Both the position numbers and the translations under genes were made by a program. From Gammaproteobacteria bacterium (GTDB taxonomy: Bacteria; Pseudomonadota; Gammaproteobacteria; Xanthomonadales; SZUA-36), in the NCBI GenBank assembly GCA_021772935.1, contig JAJFLA010000050.1, positions 1 through 54,538 on the forward strand: a stretch of DNA of 54,538 nucleotides, in the 5' to 3' direction. Under the pieces are notes generated by a model that was given only the letters and a program-made list of their open reading frames with translations, did no database searches and was not told where the DNA came from. Shown piece by piece: positions 35,420 to 44,157 of the stretch (position 1 is its first letter; each line of letters starts with the position of its first letter).

Positions 35420-36433
35420 ATGAACAGAAAAATTACTAATTTGCTGGTCATCACGATCATTTTGTTGGGCATGGGTAGCCAGGACACATTAGCAAAGGAC
35501 ACTTTTTATTACCTCGGCCATGGCATGATTCAGGTTGTTGATGGTAGTACGGATGCCATCGTGGCTGATATCCCGATAGACGGGTGGTTAAGGGAATCTG
35601 ATTTCAGCAGCGACAACAAGTTCCTCTATGTAACCGCAAAACGACATCTCATACACAAAGTTAACCTTGCCGAAAACCGGGTGGTAAAAACGATCGACGT
35701 GGGTGATAGCCAGTGGGAAAGATTCATTTATGGGTTCGATCTTGCACCGGACGGCAAGAGCGCTTTTGTCAATCTCCTGTCCCGCACGACCCGCCAGGGT
35801 GAAGTGGTGGTTGCTGCTCCCCGGTTGGCACAGATAGACCTTGAAGACGGCCATATCTTACGCAGTATTGAGGTGCCCTGGAGTTCTGTTTCGCTGGTCT
35901 CGGTTAAAAACTCCAGTCACATCTATGTCATTGGTAAAGACATTGTAATGGTAGACGTTAGCGATGATGAAATGAAGATCATTGATCGCTACTCCATGTT
36001 CGAAAAAAAGTGGAATATTTTGCCTTTATGGGATAACACAAAAGAAAATGGTGGCATCTTCATGGTCAACTACTACACGCCCGAACTCATGGGTTTGATT
36101 TCCATCGATACAAATAGCGGCGAGATCACCGATACCCCGCTTGATGGTCCGCCAGTTTTTGCTTACAGCGTCATGCGCTCCGTGGATAAAAAGAAAGTTT
36201 ATGCAGTTATGGATGAACTCACGGTTATCGATCTTGAGACACGTAGCTATGGCCCCATTATTCCGGTGCCTGGCGGCACCAATTACGCCATTAATATTTC
36301 CAGCGATGGCAAGAAAATCTACGTCGCGGGTGGTGGTTCGAGCACCACCGTTTTTGATGCAGCAAGCTTGAAACCCATCAAGGTTCTGAAGATGAAGACG
36401 GACGGTATGGATTTCAGACGTTTGACGTTCTGA
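35420..36433 (+). CDS. qhpB: Quinohemoprotein amine dehydrogenase beta subunit
   Basis: QhpB is the beta-propeller subunit that forms part of the amine-binding pocket. The 337-residue product has a signal peptide (about residues 1-26, ending near SQDTLA). Repeated blades of the YVTN/methylamine-dehydrogenase heavy-chain type follow (DGSTDAIVADIPIDGW, SSDNKFLYVTAKRHLIHKVNL, DLAPDGKSAFVNL, SSDGKKIYVAGGG). No haem motif is present, as expected. The start of the first U32 gene overlaps its stop by one base, tying that pair to the structural genes. Confidence 0.94.
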   Translation: MNRKITNLLVITIILLGMGSQDTLAKDTFYYLGHGMIQVVDGSTDAIVADIPIDGWLRESDFSSDNKFLYVTAKRHLIHKVNLAENRVVKTIDVGDSQWERFIYGFDLAPDGKSAFVNLLSRTTRQGEVVVAAPRLAQIDLEDGHILRSIEVPWSSVSLVSVKNSSHIYVIGKDIVMVDVSDDEMKIIDRYSMFEKKWNILPLWDNTKENGGIFMVNYYTPELMGLISIDTNSGEITDTPLDGPPVFAYSVMRSVDKKKVYAVMDELTVIDLETRSYGPIIPVPGGTNYAINISSDGKKIYVAGGGSSTTVFDAASLKPIKVLKMKTDGMDFRRLTF

Positions 36434-37260
36434 TGGAATACGGCCTACGCATCGCCACGCTGGAAAGTGCTTTCAAAAACCCGGCAGATGTCTGTGATGC
36501 AGCCTTATTGAAACACTGTCCCGATGCACCATTAACAGCACTTTATTTCGGATCGGAATTTTGTCAGGAATTATTACCACGTAACAACGAAGCCAACACT
36601 TTTTGCACCCATTGTGCGACACGGAACCTGCAAGCAGTTCTGCTCACACCCGTGGTTACAGGCAAGGGTTTGAAACGCTTGGATCGCCTGCTGACCAGTC
36701 TGGCCGAACGGGGCTGGTTTCCAGCCGTTGTATTTAACGACTGGGGTGTTTTAGAACTACTTCGAAGCAAACACGCAGATCTTTCACGTCATATGGGACG
36801 ACTGATGAACCGGGGATTGAGAGACCCACGGCTTAACATGCAGGCTATCGCCCCCGGTGGCGAAAACACCGAAAGAGGTTCAGGTATCAGAAAACTGGCC
36901 TCGTCCCTCGGTGTGAGTGCAGTGGAATCGGATGCCGACCTGGAACCTGGCTTTTTGGGTACCGCCAACGATGGGTTTACACGTACCCTGCATCTCCCTT
37001 TCACCTTTGTGAGTTCAGGAAGAAACTGCCTGGAGAAAGCTGCGGCTGCGTCTGTGGGCAAAGGAATTTTTACCCAAGGCCTGCACTCTGCCTGTTCCGC
37101 CCCATGTCGAGGTGTGTATCGGCAAGAGATTCGACAAGACACGCAAAAACCGTTGTGGCGTGCGGGTAATACGGTATTTTTTGAAGCACCGCCTGCGTGG
37201 ATCGCGCGTCATATTGAGCTTGCTGACCGGGTAGTATTTCACGAGCAGCCCATGCCATGA
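36433..37260 (+). CDS. U32-family, UbiV-like protein in QHNDH operon
   Basis: The 275-residue protein has no signal peptide. It shows a TIM-barrel-like U32 pattern: LYFGSEFCQELL near residue 37, FPAVVFNDWGVLELL near 96, GRLMNRGLRDPRLNM near 122. Cysteines are at 21, 29, 44, 58, 61, 199, 221 and 225. An early cysteine (Cys44) plus a late C-x21-C-x3-C set (199, 221, 225) resembles the 4Fe-4S ligands of UbiV. UbiV with UbiU hydroxylates a quinone precursor without oxygen. The gene overlaps qhpB by one base and the next U32 gene by four. I infer a role in CTQ formation; the substrate is unproven. Confidence 0.75.
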   Translation: MEYGLRIATLESAFKNPADVCDAALLKHCPDAPLTALYFGSEFCQELLPRNNEANTFCTHCATRNLQAVLLTPVVTGKGLKRLDRLLTSLAERGWFPAVVFNDWGVLELLRSKHADLSRHMGRLMNRGLRDPRLNMQAIAPGGENTERGSGIRKLASSLGVSAVESDADLEPGFLGTANDGFTRTLHLPFTFVSSGRNCLEKAAAASVGKGIFTQGLHSACSAPCRGVYRQEIRQDTQKPLWRAGNTVFFEAPPAWIARHIELADRVVFHEQPMP

Positions 37261-38261
37261 AATCTGTTCATGACAATCAAGGTATTAAAATCCTGTCACC
37301 ACTTAGAAGCGTCAGTGAAGTAGCTCCATTGCTGGCTGCCGGTGCGGATGAGTTTTATTGTGGGCTGGCCCCAACCGGTTGGGAACAACGCTTTGGTGCG
37401 ACATGGACCAACCGCAGACACCCGCATGCAGCAGCGGTGTTAAATGAGCAGGCATTGGCAGACATCATTACCGCCGCTGGCTCAGTACCCGTCCATGTCG
37501 CCCTGAACGCGCCCCACTACCCTCGAGGCGCGGTAAAAGTTTTGACGGAGTTTGGCTGCCAACTATTACAGGATATGGGAGTCAGCGCGCTGATTGTAGC
37601 GGACATGGATCTCTTACTGGCATTGATTGAGGCGGGTCATGCGGCGAAATTGCACCTGTCCAGCCTCGCCACCTGCACCAATATCGGCAGCTCACGGTTC
37701 TTCGGCGACCTGGGTGTCAGCAGGATCATCTTACCAAGACACCTGACGCTGGCTGAGATCGATCAATGCATGATCGATGGCGTAGATTTTGAGACATTCC
37801 TGATCAACGACGGTTGTGTATTTGAAGAGGGCCTGTGCGCCACAACCCATCAAGCGGGTACCTTTTGCCTGGCCGATGGCGATGGGCTGAAAGATATGCC
37901 CGAGGATCTGCTCGAGCGTTACGCCTTTTGGAAATGGACCCAAAACAATTGTGGTTGTAGCTCCAGCAAGGGATACCCTCTGGGCCCCTGTGGGCTTTGT
38001 GCTATTCCAAGATTTCAAGCTGCCGGTGTCATGAGCTTGAAGGTCGTCGGCAGGGAAGCATCTCTTGAACGAAAATATACCTCGGTCAAACTGGCAGTCA
38101 TGGCAAGAGACATCGCCCGAGCCGGAGGCGGCGCGGAAGAGATAAGAGAAGCAACCATAGCGCTTCGCGGTGCTGCCTCACTTTGTCATAACAGTCATGC
38201 CTGTTATTACCCGGATGTTTGGAAAACCGGCACAGACAGCGCCATGGTGGATCACAGATGA
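37257..38261 (+). CDS. U32-family, UbiU-like protein in QHNDH operon
   Basis: The 334-residue protein opens with the U32 pattern KILSPLRSVSEVAPLLAAGADEFYCGL, followed by LHLSSLATCTNIGSSRFFGDLGVSRIILPR. Candidate cluster ligands are Cys187-x6-Cys194, Cys204, Cys232, Cys234, Cys245 and Cys248; the C-x6-C spacing matches the first two ligands of UbiU and TrhP. SLKVVGREAS corresponds to the LKIEGR motif of the family. There is no signal peptide. It overlaps its U32 partner and qhpF by four bases each (ATGA), so all three are translationally coupled. A heterodimeric oxygen-independent hydroxylase acting on QhpC is my inference. The peptidase annotation usual for U32 is probably misleading here. 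Confidence 0.8.
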   Translation: MKSVHDNQGIKILSPLRSVSEVAPLLAAGADEFYCGLAPTGWEQRFGATWTNRRHPHAAAVLNEQALADIITAAGSVPVHVALNAPHYPRGAVKVLTEFGCQLLQDMGVSALIVADMDLLLALIEAGHAAKLHLSSLATCTNIGSSRFFGDLGVSRIILPRHLTLAEIDQCMIDGVDFETFLINDGCVFEEGLCATTHQAGTFCLADGDGLKDMPEDLLERYAFWKWTQNNCGCSSSKGYPLGPCGLCAIPRFQAAGVMSLKVVGREASLERKYTSVKLAVMARDIARAGGGAEEIREATIALRGAASLCHNSHACYYPDVWKTGTDSAMVDHR

Positions 38262-39970
38262 ATTCACTAAAACTGTTTAGTGGACATCTCAGACAGCGAA
38301 AAAAAACGCTGGCAGCACTATTTTTTCTAGGCTTGCTCGGCTCCGCTGCTTCTTTGTCTTCACCTTTAATCGGCAAAGCCTTTATCGATGCGGTAGTTGA
38401 GCGTGATGATTACGACTTGATTCCAATTATCGCCGTGGCACTCATTGTGCTAGCTCTCGCTGATGTCATCATTGGTTTTATTTCAAGACTCGTACACACA
38501 AAACTTTCTGCCGGTATTCTTGTTGAAATCCGGCAAAGACTATTTCATCACTGTTTGTACGCCCGCATGGAAGGCGTGGAGCGCTTCCGTCACGGTGACC
38601 TGCTAAGCCGGTTTGGATCTGACATACCACAAATTCAAGCACTACTGGTTGATGGTGTTATTGGTTTCTTGCACAACCTGCTGTTCCTACTGATTAGTGC
38701 TGTGATATTGGTCTATCTTTCACCTTTGCTGGCATTCTGGAGTTACCTGGGTTTGGCTATTGCACTGATTATCACGACAGTGTTTCGTGGTCCCACAGAG
38801 ACTGGAACACGTAATATTCGAGAAAAAATGGCTGACCTGTCCCATTTTCTCGCCGAACGGCTTGGCGCCATTCGTAGCATCCGGTTTCACCGGACAGAAA
38901 CACAGGAAACAGAAACATTCGCGGCTATCAATGAACAACTGGTCCAGCGTGTCATCAAGTTTCAAACCATCGATTCAGCGGCGACCCAACTACCGGGTTT
39001 AGCGCTGTCAATCAGCCTGGCATGGATCTATCTGCTTGGCGGTGGCCAGTTGCAAAGTGGCGCCATTGGGCTCGGTACCTTTGTTGCCTTTGTGCTCTAC
39101 CAAGGCCGACTCTTCGGACCCGCTGCCAGTCTTTTAGGCTTGTTTAGAACCTTGCAGGCTGCTCGCGTAAGCCTTGACCGAGTGGCAGAAATTCTGGGCG
39201 ACGGGGAGGTCAGGCAGCGGGTTGAATACAGACACGCTGATAAGCAGGCTGCGATATGTCTGGAAAATGTCACATTCACTTATACACAAGACACGCCCGT
39301 ATTGAACGGTCTGAATCTACACGTGGACCACGGCGAAAAGGTTGCCGTATTTGGCACATCCGGTGTCGGTAAATCCACACTTGTACAAATCCTGTTTGGC
39401 TTGCGTAAACCCCATAGTGGCAAAGTCAAAATCACCACTGGCAGTCTCTCCAGCGATGGCATCGGGCAGCCCCAACATGCACTTGGATACGCCTCATCTG
39501 AACCCTTCCTGTTGCATGCAAGTGTCACGGAAAACCTTCGCTACGGAAACCTGACCGCATCCACCGAAGCAATGGTCGAAGCCGCAAGGCTAGCCGAGGC
39601 AAACAAATTCATACTTTCTTTGCCTGAAGGCTTTGACACCATCATTGGCGGTAGAGGTCAGAGTCTTTCAGATGGGCAACGTCAGCGGCTAGGTCTTGCA
39701 CGCCTATTCCTGGCTGATCCGGATGTATTGGTTCTGGACGAGGCATTTTCGGCCATGGACCCGGAAACAGAGCGTCGCGTGCGCGCTAATCTGTTCAACA
39801 CATTTGCTGACCGTGCTGTTTTGACCATCAGCCACCGGCTCACAGGACTTGAACAGTTTGATCGCTTGTTGCTCATGCTCAAAGGCAAGCTACAGCAGGT
39901 AAGTGAAGAAGAATTGTTCAGCTATTTTGAATTGCATCATCCACAACAAGAACAGCCGCGAAAAGCATAG
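38258..39970 (+). CDS. qhpF: ABC transporter QhpF, fused permease and ATPase
   Basis: QhpF is an exporter proposed to move crosslinked QhpC to the periplasm. The 570-residue half-transporter has six N-terminal helices (TLAALFFLGLLGSAASL, LIPIIAVALIVLALADVIIGF and others). The nucleotide-binding domain has Walker A near residue 366 (GTSGVGKST), the signature LSDGQRQRLGLARL, Walker B VLVLDEAFSAMD and the switch His in TISHRL. ATG 38258 overlaps the U32 stop; the frame upstream to 38219 is unused. qhpE follows by 11 bp. Confidence 0.93.
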   Translation: MNSLKLFSGHLRQRKKTLAALFFLGLLGSAASLSSPLIGKAFIDAVVERDDYDLIPIIAVALIVLALADVIIGFISRLVHTKLSAGILVEIRQRLFHHCLYARMEGVERFRHGDLLSRFGSDIPQIQALLVDGVIGFLHNLLFLLISAVILVYLSPLLAFWSYLGLAIALIITTVFRGPTETGTRNIREKMADLSHFLAERLGAIRSIRFHRTETQETETFAAINEQLVQRVIKFQTIDSAATQLPGLALSISLAWIYLLGGGQLQSGAIGLGTFVAFVLYQGRLFGPAASLLGLFRTLQAARVSLDRVAEILGDGEVRQRVEYRHADKQAAICLENVTFTYTQDTPVLNGLNLHVDHGEKVAVFGTSGVGKSTLVQILFGLRKPHSGKVKITTGSLSSDGIGQPQHALGYASSEPFLLHASVTENLRYGNLTASTEAMVEAARLAEANKFILSLPEGFDTIIGGRGQSLSDGQRQRLGLARLFLADPDVLVLDEAFSAMDPETERRVRANLFNTFADRAVLTISHRLTGLEQFDRLLLMLKGKLQQVSEEELFSYFELHHPQQEQPRKA

Positions 39971-39981
39971 GATCAACTGAT

Positions 39982-40635
39982 TTGCCCACGCAAAACCTAC
40001 TGATCGGAATCATAGACACGGGTGTAAATCCATGGCACTCCCACGTCCGCGGCGATGTACGGGGTTGTCGGATTTTCCTAAACGAAAATCAGGGCATCTG
40101 CGAAGACAGTGATTTTTTCGATCCGCTGGGTCACGGTACGGCAGTGGCAGGTATTTTGCGAAAAGCGTTACCTGCAGCCGAGATTTTTGCAGTTCGTGTA
40201 TTTGAAAACGACCTCACCACTTATCCGTCCCTGGTTGCCAGGGCAATCTTGCGGGCTGCCGCTGAGGGCTGCGATGTTATCAATCTGAGTTTAGCGTTGC
40301 CGTCAGGTATTGGTGCTGAATTGCTCGCTGACGCATGTGCTACAGCTCAGCAGGCTGGCTCTATCCTGGTCGCAGCAGGTGATCCGCAACAGCCGGGATT
40401 GCTGCCGGCCTCTTTGTCAGGTGTCTACGAGGTTATCGCTGATGATTCACTTGAAGATGAGCAGATAGAGATGCATGCCGGGGGCGCCTATCCCTGTCGT
40501 GCACGGGCTTACCCACGTGAATTGGATTCCATCCCGCCGGAGGCGAACCTCTGGGGGCATTCACTTGCCTGCGCACGGGTCACGGCTTACCTGGCGCAGG
40601 AATTATCCTGCCAAAATGATGACGCACACAGCTAG
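39982..40635 (+). CDS. qhpE: Subtilisin-like serine protease QhpE (leader peptidase of QhpC)
   Basis: QhpE removes the QhpC leader after crosslinking. The 217-residue product is a minimal subtilase with the full triad: Asp12 (GIIDTGVNPWHSH), His51 (PLGHGTAVAG) and Ser194 (WGHSLACARVTAYL). No signal peptide or propeptide is present, so it acts in the cytoplasm, in line with cleavage before export. The start is TTG at 39982, without an upstream in-frame ATG close by. It is the last recognisable qhp gene; no flavin monooxygenase follows. Confidence 0.93.
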   Translation: MPTQNLLIGIIDTGVNPWHSHVRGDVRGCRIFLNENQGICEDSDFFDPLGHGTAVAGILRKALPAAEIFAVRVFENDLTTYPSLVARAILRAAAEGCDVINLSLALPSGIGAELLADACATAQQAGSILVAAGDPQQPGLLPASLSGVYEVIADDSLEDEQIEMHAGGAYPCRARAYPRELDSIPPEANLWGHSLACARVTAYLAQELSCQNDDAHS

Positions 40636-40725
40636 TGTTCTGTATCGTAATTAGTACTGACAACATGGTCTAGCCACGACAGCTGTGTTAACGTTTTAGA
40701 CTTAGCCATCGCTCGGGATAAGGCC

Positions 40726-43700
40726 ATGCAGGTTAAACACCTGGTTTTGATCTTACTCGTGTTGGCCTGCCAAGCCACGCGAGCTGAGGACTGCCCCTCT
40801 GGACTCCTTGTTGCAGGTGAGCAGATAAACTCCCAGCGTAAGCCTCTGTCATTAGCATCCTTTAACACTTGGCTGAATTCTTGCGACAAACGGGGAATTA
40901 AATCACTGGCGCCTCCAGGCTCTTCAACAGATCGCAAATGGATTCGCCCAGGAATTTATGTTTTATCTCGTGATCTTGCTCGCCGTGAGCATGCGACCTT
41001 TGTTATTGATGTGCCCCTCGGCCAGTTGTTGACCTTACAGGCTGTGATATTAGATAGTGCGAAAGACAGCACCGCCTCTATCTCAAACATCTCTCTTCAA
41101 CTAACCCCACCGGGCGCCAAAACCCGCAGAACAACTTTAAACAAACGCCAGCGCTGGACCGAGCTCAGAACCGTCTCCAGCAGTGGCGAAAGCGCGGAAA
41201 TCCGACTCGGTAGTGACTTGAGCAAGACACCGGCGGGAGTGCTGCTGTCAGCTCAGATAAGCCGCCTGACAGAGGGCGTGGGGGTGGAGGATTCTTCGGC
41301 ACAGCACACGGTGCAGTGGCAAAATGGTTTCCAGGGTCACCTCGGCCTCGAAGACCAACAGGATGTTATCGAGCTCACGGCTGAGCACAGCGGTAAAACG
41401 ATCACCGTAACGACTGACGATGCCGGATTTGGGTTTACCCTGGGCAGCTACGGAGATGACCGACAACTGGCGGACTCGGCCAAGGGCAAAGGCAAGGCCA
41501 GCGTCACCTTGCCAAAAGCCCAGAGAATTTTACTGGCGATCAAGGATGCCAGCTCGATTGATACCAACAGACCTCGTTACCGCGATCGGCGGCGTCATAC
41601 CCGCTACCGCGTGAGCCTGTCAGAAACAACGACCCCAGAGTCTGCTCAAACCGGTACTGAAGACGAAGCGGAAGGTACCGAAGCCCTTCGTACCCGACCA
41701 TTTGCATCAAATCGGGAAGCACGGGCAGCGTTTGCAGCGGAGTTTTTAAAACAAGCAGATTCGAATTGGCAGCCCTTTGAATTCAACAAGGATACGCAAC
41801 AAAGCCTGCTACAGGGCATCGGGACCGCATTCTTTTTGAAGGCAAAACAAACCGATGAGCTTGGATATCACGATTACGACCTGAGCCGCTTATCGGTGAT
41901 ATGGGAATCACTCACAGCGGCGCAAAAGCAACAATACCAGCCCCTGATTCTTCCCCCTGACAATCCCGCCAGCCACTTCCATCCCAAGAATCTCGACTGG
42001 CGGAGTCACCTTCCAAAACTATCCCCTCGGTCGTCTCAAACAAACCAGTGGCAACACTGGATAGACCTGTTTCTTGGCAGTACCAGCGCCCATGCGGCCA
42101 ACATCACAGAGATTCAATTTGATCCCGATGATATCTCTCCTGGAAGTTATGTCACCTGGCACTCAGCGGTTTATGACAACATGATGGTGCATATTCCACA
42201 AAATGTCCTGGCCGCACTTTCAGGAAATTTCAGCGAAGAGTTAGAGCAATCTCTTAACGATCACCTGCTGGATATAGGTGCCAAGGTGCTTACTGCCGCA
42301 GAGCAGGCTTTGCCGAATCAGTTACATTTCTTTGGCATCAACATTTCACAACTTGATTTGCCATTGGAGTTTTGGGTGGTGGGGGATATGTACTCCGGTC
42401 ATGTCTCGTCCGCCAACGGCCTGCACTATAACTGCCAGCAAATGTACATCAGCGCGTGGGCTGAAAAGACCGATGGCACCACGGCCCATGAGCTTTTCCA
42501 TTGTTTCCAGAAAAGCCTCGGCATGATGGGTATGACCGGAATTTTTGATGAAAAATGGATGATAGAGGGCGGCGCGAAGCTGGGGGAGCATATTGGTCTA
42601 CCCCAGCGTGACACTGAGCACAGTTGGTACCCACCCTATGCCAAAAACCCCGACATCTCCCTGTTTACCAAAACCTATTCTGCGGGTCTTGGCTGGTTCG
42701 CCATGTATATGCGACCCGACATGGGCCCCGGCTATGTGCGTGATCAGTTTCTTTATTACGCCGACACCATGAGCAGATCTGCCCACGCCGGGCGGCTGAG
42801 ACCACACTGGCATGACGTCGCTCTGGATTTAAGCAACTCTTCAATAGTGTATGCAAGCAACGAAGGGGTGGTGCCAACAGATTCCGGGATACCGATAGAT
42901 CTATCAATGGTCAAAGTGAAAGACGTTCAGATTGGCAGCATGGAGGCACAATTGTTTGAAGCGGAGTTACAAGCCATGAGTGCTTCTTATATGGATATCC
43001 AGCTTGCGGCTGCAGTACGTAGCAAACTGAATTATGTACGGTTTAGTCTGGGTGGCGAGATTGCGCCACAAGACCCTGATCTGGAAATATCCGTCGCCAT
43101 TCTGACTGCCACAGGCGTAAGTTTTCATGAGGTGGAGTTGGACACCGATGAGCACGGCATCGTTTATTTTCTGATTTGCGTCAAATCCAACACGGTTTGC
43201 GACCAGGCCGGAGAAACCCAAATTTATGAAGGCCTGGTGAGTATGTTTATTACCATCACAAATAGTGCGCCACAAAAGTCCCTGTCAATACTGGGCCTGA
43301 TCGAACCTTTTGGACCCAATCAATACAAATTGCAGAAAGTGCACTTCAACAATGAAACCTTGAGAGTGCCCGCCAGTGGTGGTTCTACACTTAACATCGA
43401 TTTAGACAACGAAACTGAAGAAGATCGCGGTATTTACACCGAGGCAAATAATGCCTGGATGAAGTTCGACAGCCAGTTTTACAACTGGGATGCACTGGAG
43501 TCGCCCCAGACCAACCCGCAAGTGGATGTACACCCCACGCGTCTGACCGGGTATGTTAATGCACAATGCCGATTCCGAGGCCACATGGGCTACGATATTG
43601 AAGATAGCAGCTCAGAGGAACTGGAGGCTGGTTGGATACGCCGCACTTTTAAAATCAAACGTAAAACCGGTGATGACGGCAGTGGTGACTTTTACAAGAC

Positions 43701-43992
43701 AAAACATCGCTTCGTCTGCGGCAAGGCCAAAGCCGGAACCGACCTGGGGGTTGCGGGAATGCCATTCTATGCCGCCTACGCCAAAATGCTGGCCGCGATT
43801 AATGCCACTGACTATGCAGAGGATTCATTTGCCATGAAACTGCGCAGTATTTTTGCACAAACCATATCTCTTGGCTTAATCAGCAATAGTTCCAGCGAAA
43901 GGGAAGGAGAAGTGGCGTTAGAGTTTCAAAGTGACCAGCTACTACGTATCAAGTATTCGGATAATTTGGTTTTGTACTATGTGAAGGAGTGA
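40726..43992 (+). CDS. Large secreted protein with HExxH zincin-like motif
   Basis: The 1088-residue protein has a signal peptide (cleavage likely after QATRA, residue 20). The N-terminal third is beta-rich and resembles pre-peptidase C-terminal-type modules (FQGHLGLEDQQDVIELTAEHSG). The centre has TTAHELFHCFQ with His588, Glu589 and His592, and WMIEGGAKLGEH with Glu614. Two His plus a Glu 22 residues later is a gluzincin layout, so it is probably a secreted metallopeptidase. The C-terminal part is beta-rich with a few cysteine pairs. I do not recognise a named family. It starts 90 bp after qhpE and precedes a VWA protein and another secreted protein. A REPIN sits right after its stop. Confidence 0.75.
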   Translation: MQVKHLVLILLVLACQATRAEDCPSGLLVAGEQINSQRKPLSLASFNTWLNSCDKRGIKSLAPPGSSTDRKWIRPGIYVLSRDLARREHATFVIDVPLGQLLTLQAVILDSAKDSTASISNISLQLTPPGAKTRRTTLNKRQRWTELRTVSSSGESAEIRLGSDLSKTPAGVLLSAQISRLTEGVGVEDSSAQHTVQWQNGFQGHLGLEDQQDVIELTAEHSGKTITVTTDDAGFGFTLGSYGDDRQLADSAKGKGKASVTLPKAQRILLAIKDASSIDTNRPRYRDRRRHTRYRVSLSETTTPESAQTGTEDEAEGTEALRTRPFASNREARAAFAAEFLKQADSNWQPFEFNKDTQQSLLQGIGTAFFLKAKQTDELGYHDYDLSRLSVIWESLTAAQKQQYQPLILPPDNPASHFHPKNLDWRSHLPKLSPRSSQTNQWQHWIDLFLGSTSAHAANITEIQFDPDDISPGSYVTWHSAVYDNMMVHIPQNVLAALSGNFSEELEQSLNDHLLDIGAKVLTAAEQALPNQLHFFGINISQLDLPLEFWVVGDMYSGHVSSANGLHYNCQQMYISAWAEKTDGTTAHELFHCFQKSLGMMGMTGIFDEKWMIEGGAKLGEHIGLPQRDTEHSWYPPYAKNPDISLFTKTYSAGLGWFAMYMRPDMGPGYVRDQFLYYADTMSRSAHAGRLRPHWHDVALDLSNSSIVYASNEGVVPTDSGIPIDLSMVKVKDVQIGSMEAQLFEAELQAMSASYMDIQLAAAVRSKLNYVRFSLGGEIAPQDPDLEISVAILTATGVSFHEVELDTDEHGIVYFLICVKSNTVCDQAGETQIYEGLVSMFITITNSAPQKSLSILGLIEPFGPNQYKLQKVHFNNETLRVPASGGSTLNIDLDNETEEDRGIYTEANNAWMKFDSQFYNWDALESPQTNPQVDVHPTRLTGYVNAQCRFRGHMGYDIEDSSSEELEAGWIRRTFKIKRKTGDDGSGDFYKTKHRFVCGKAKAGTDLGVAGMPFYAAYAKMLAAINATDYAEDSFAMKLRSIFAQTISLGLISNSSSEREGEVALEFQSDQLLRIKYSDNLVLYYVKE

Positions 43993-43997
43993 TTTGA
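43978..43997 (+). repeat. 20-bp direct duplication flanking REPIN copy 2, left
   Basis: This segment, TATGTGAAGGAGTGATTTGA, covers the last codons and stop of the zincin-like gene. An exact copy lies at 44102-44121, on the far side of the REPIN at 44021-44091. Three further upstream bases also agree but for one mismatch. The duplication probably arose when the element was inserted or amplified. Confidence 0.85.
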
Positions 43998-44020
43998 TAC
44001 AGAACTGGGGTTACCGAACC

Positions 44021-44091
44021 GGGGTCAGACTCAAATGCGTTTAGTTCCCGTGTAATAATGACTTATGGTTAATGCATTTGAATCTGACCCC
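44021..44091. repeat. REPIN-like inverted-repeat element, copy 2
   Basis: The 71-bp element begins GGGGTCAGACTCAAATGCGT and ends with ATGCATTTGAATCTGACCCC, the same ends as copies 1 and 3. It lies between the zincin-like gene and the VWA gene, flanked by a 20-bp direct repeat. Confidence 0.88.
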
Positions 44092-44101
44092 TGTTTTATA
44101 T

Positions 44102-44121
44102 TATGTGAAGGAGTGATTTGA
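44102..44121 (+). repeat. 20-bp direct duplication flanking REPIN copy 2, right
   Basis: This is the exact copy of 43978-43997, including the TGA that was the stop codon in the original context. Here it is non-coding, about 40 bp before the VWA gene start. Confidence 0.85.
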
Positions 44122-44157
44122 AGTGAAGGGTCACATCACTAACGGGAGGGATATCCG

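Noticed and set aside
36433-38261. U32 genes as peptidases that process QhpC
   Set aside because: QhpE with an intact Asp-His-Ser triad already fills the protease role, and the U32 proteins carry Fe-S-type cysteine sets instead.
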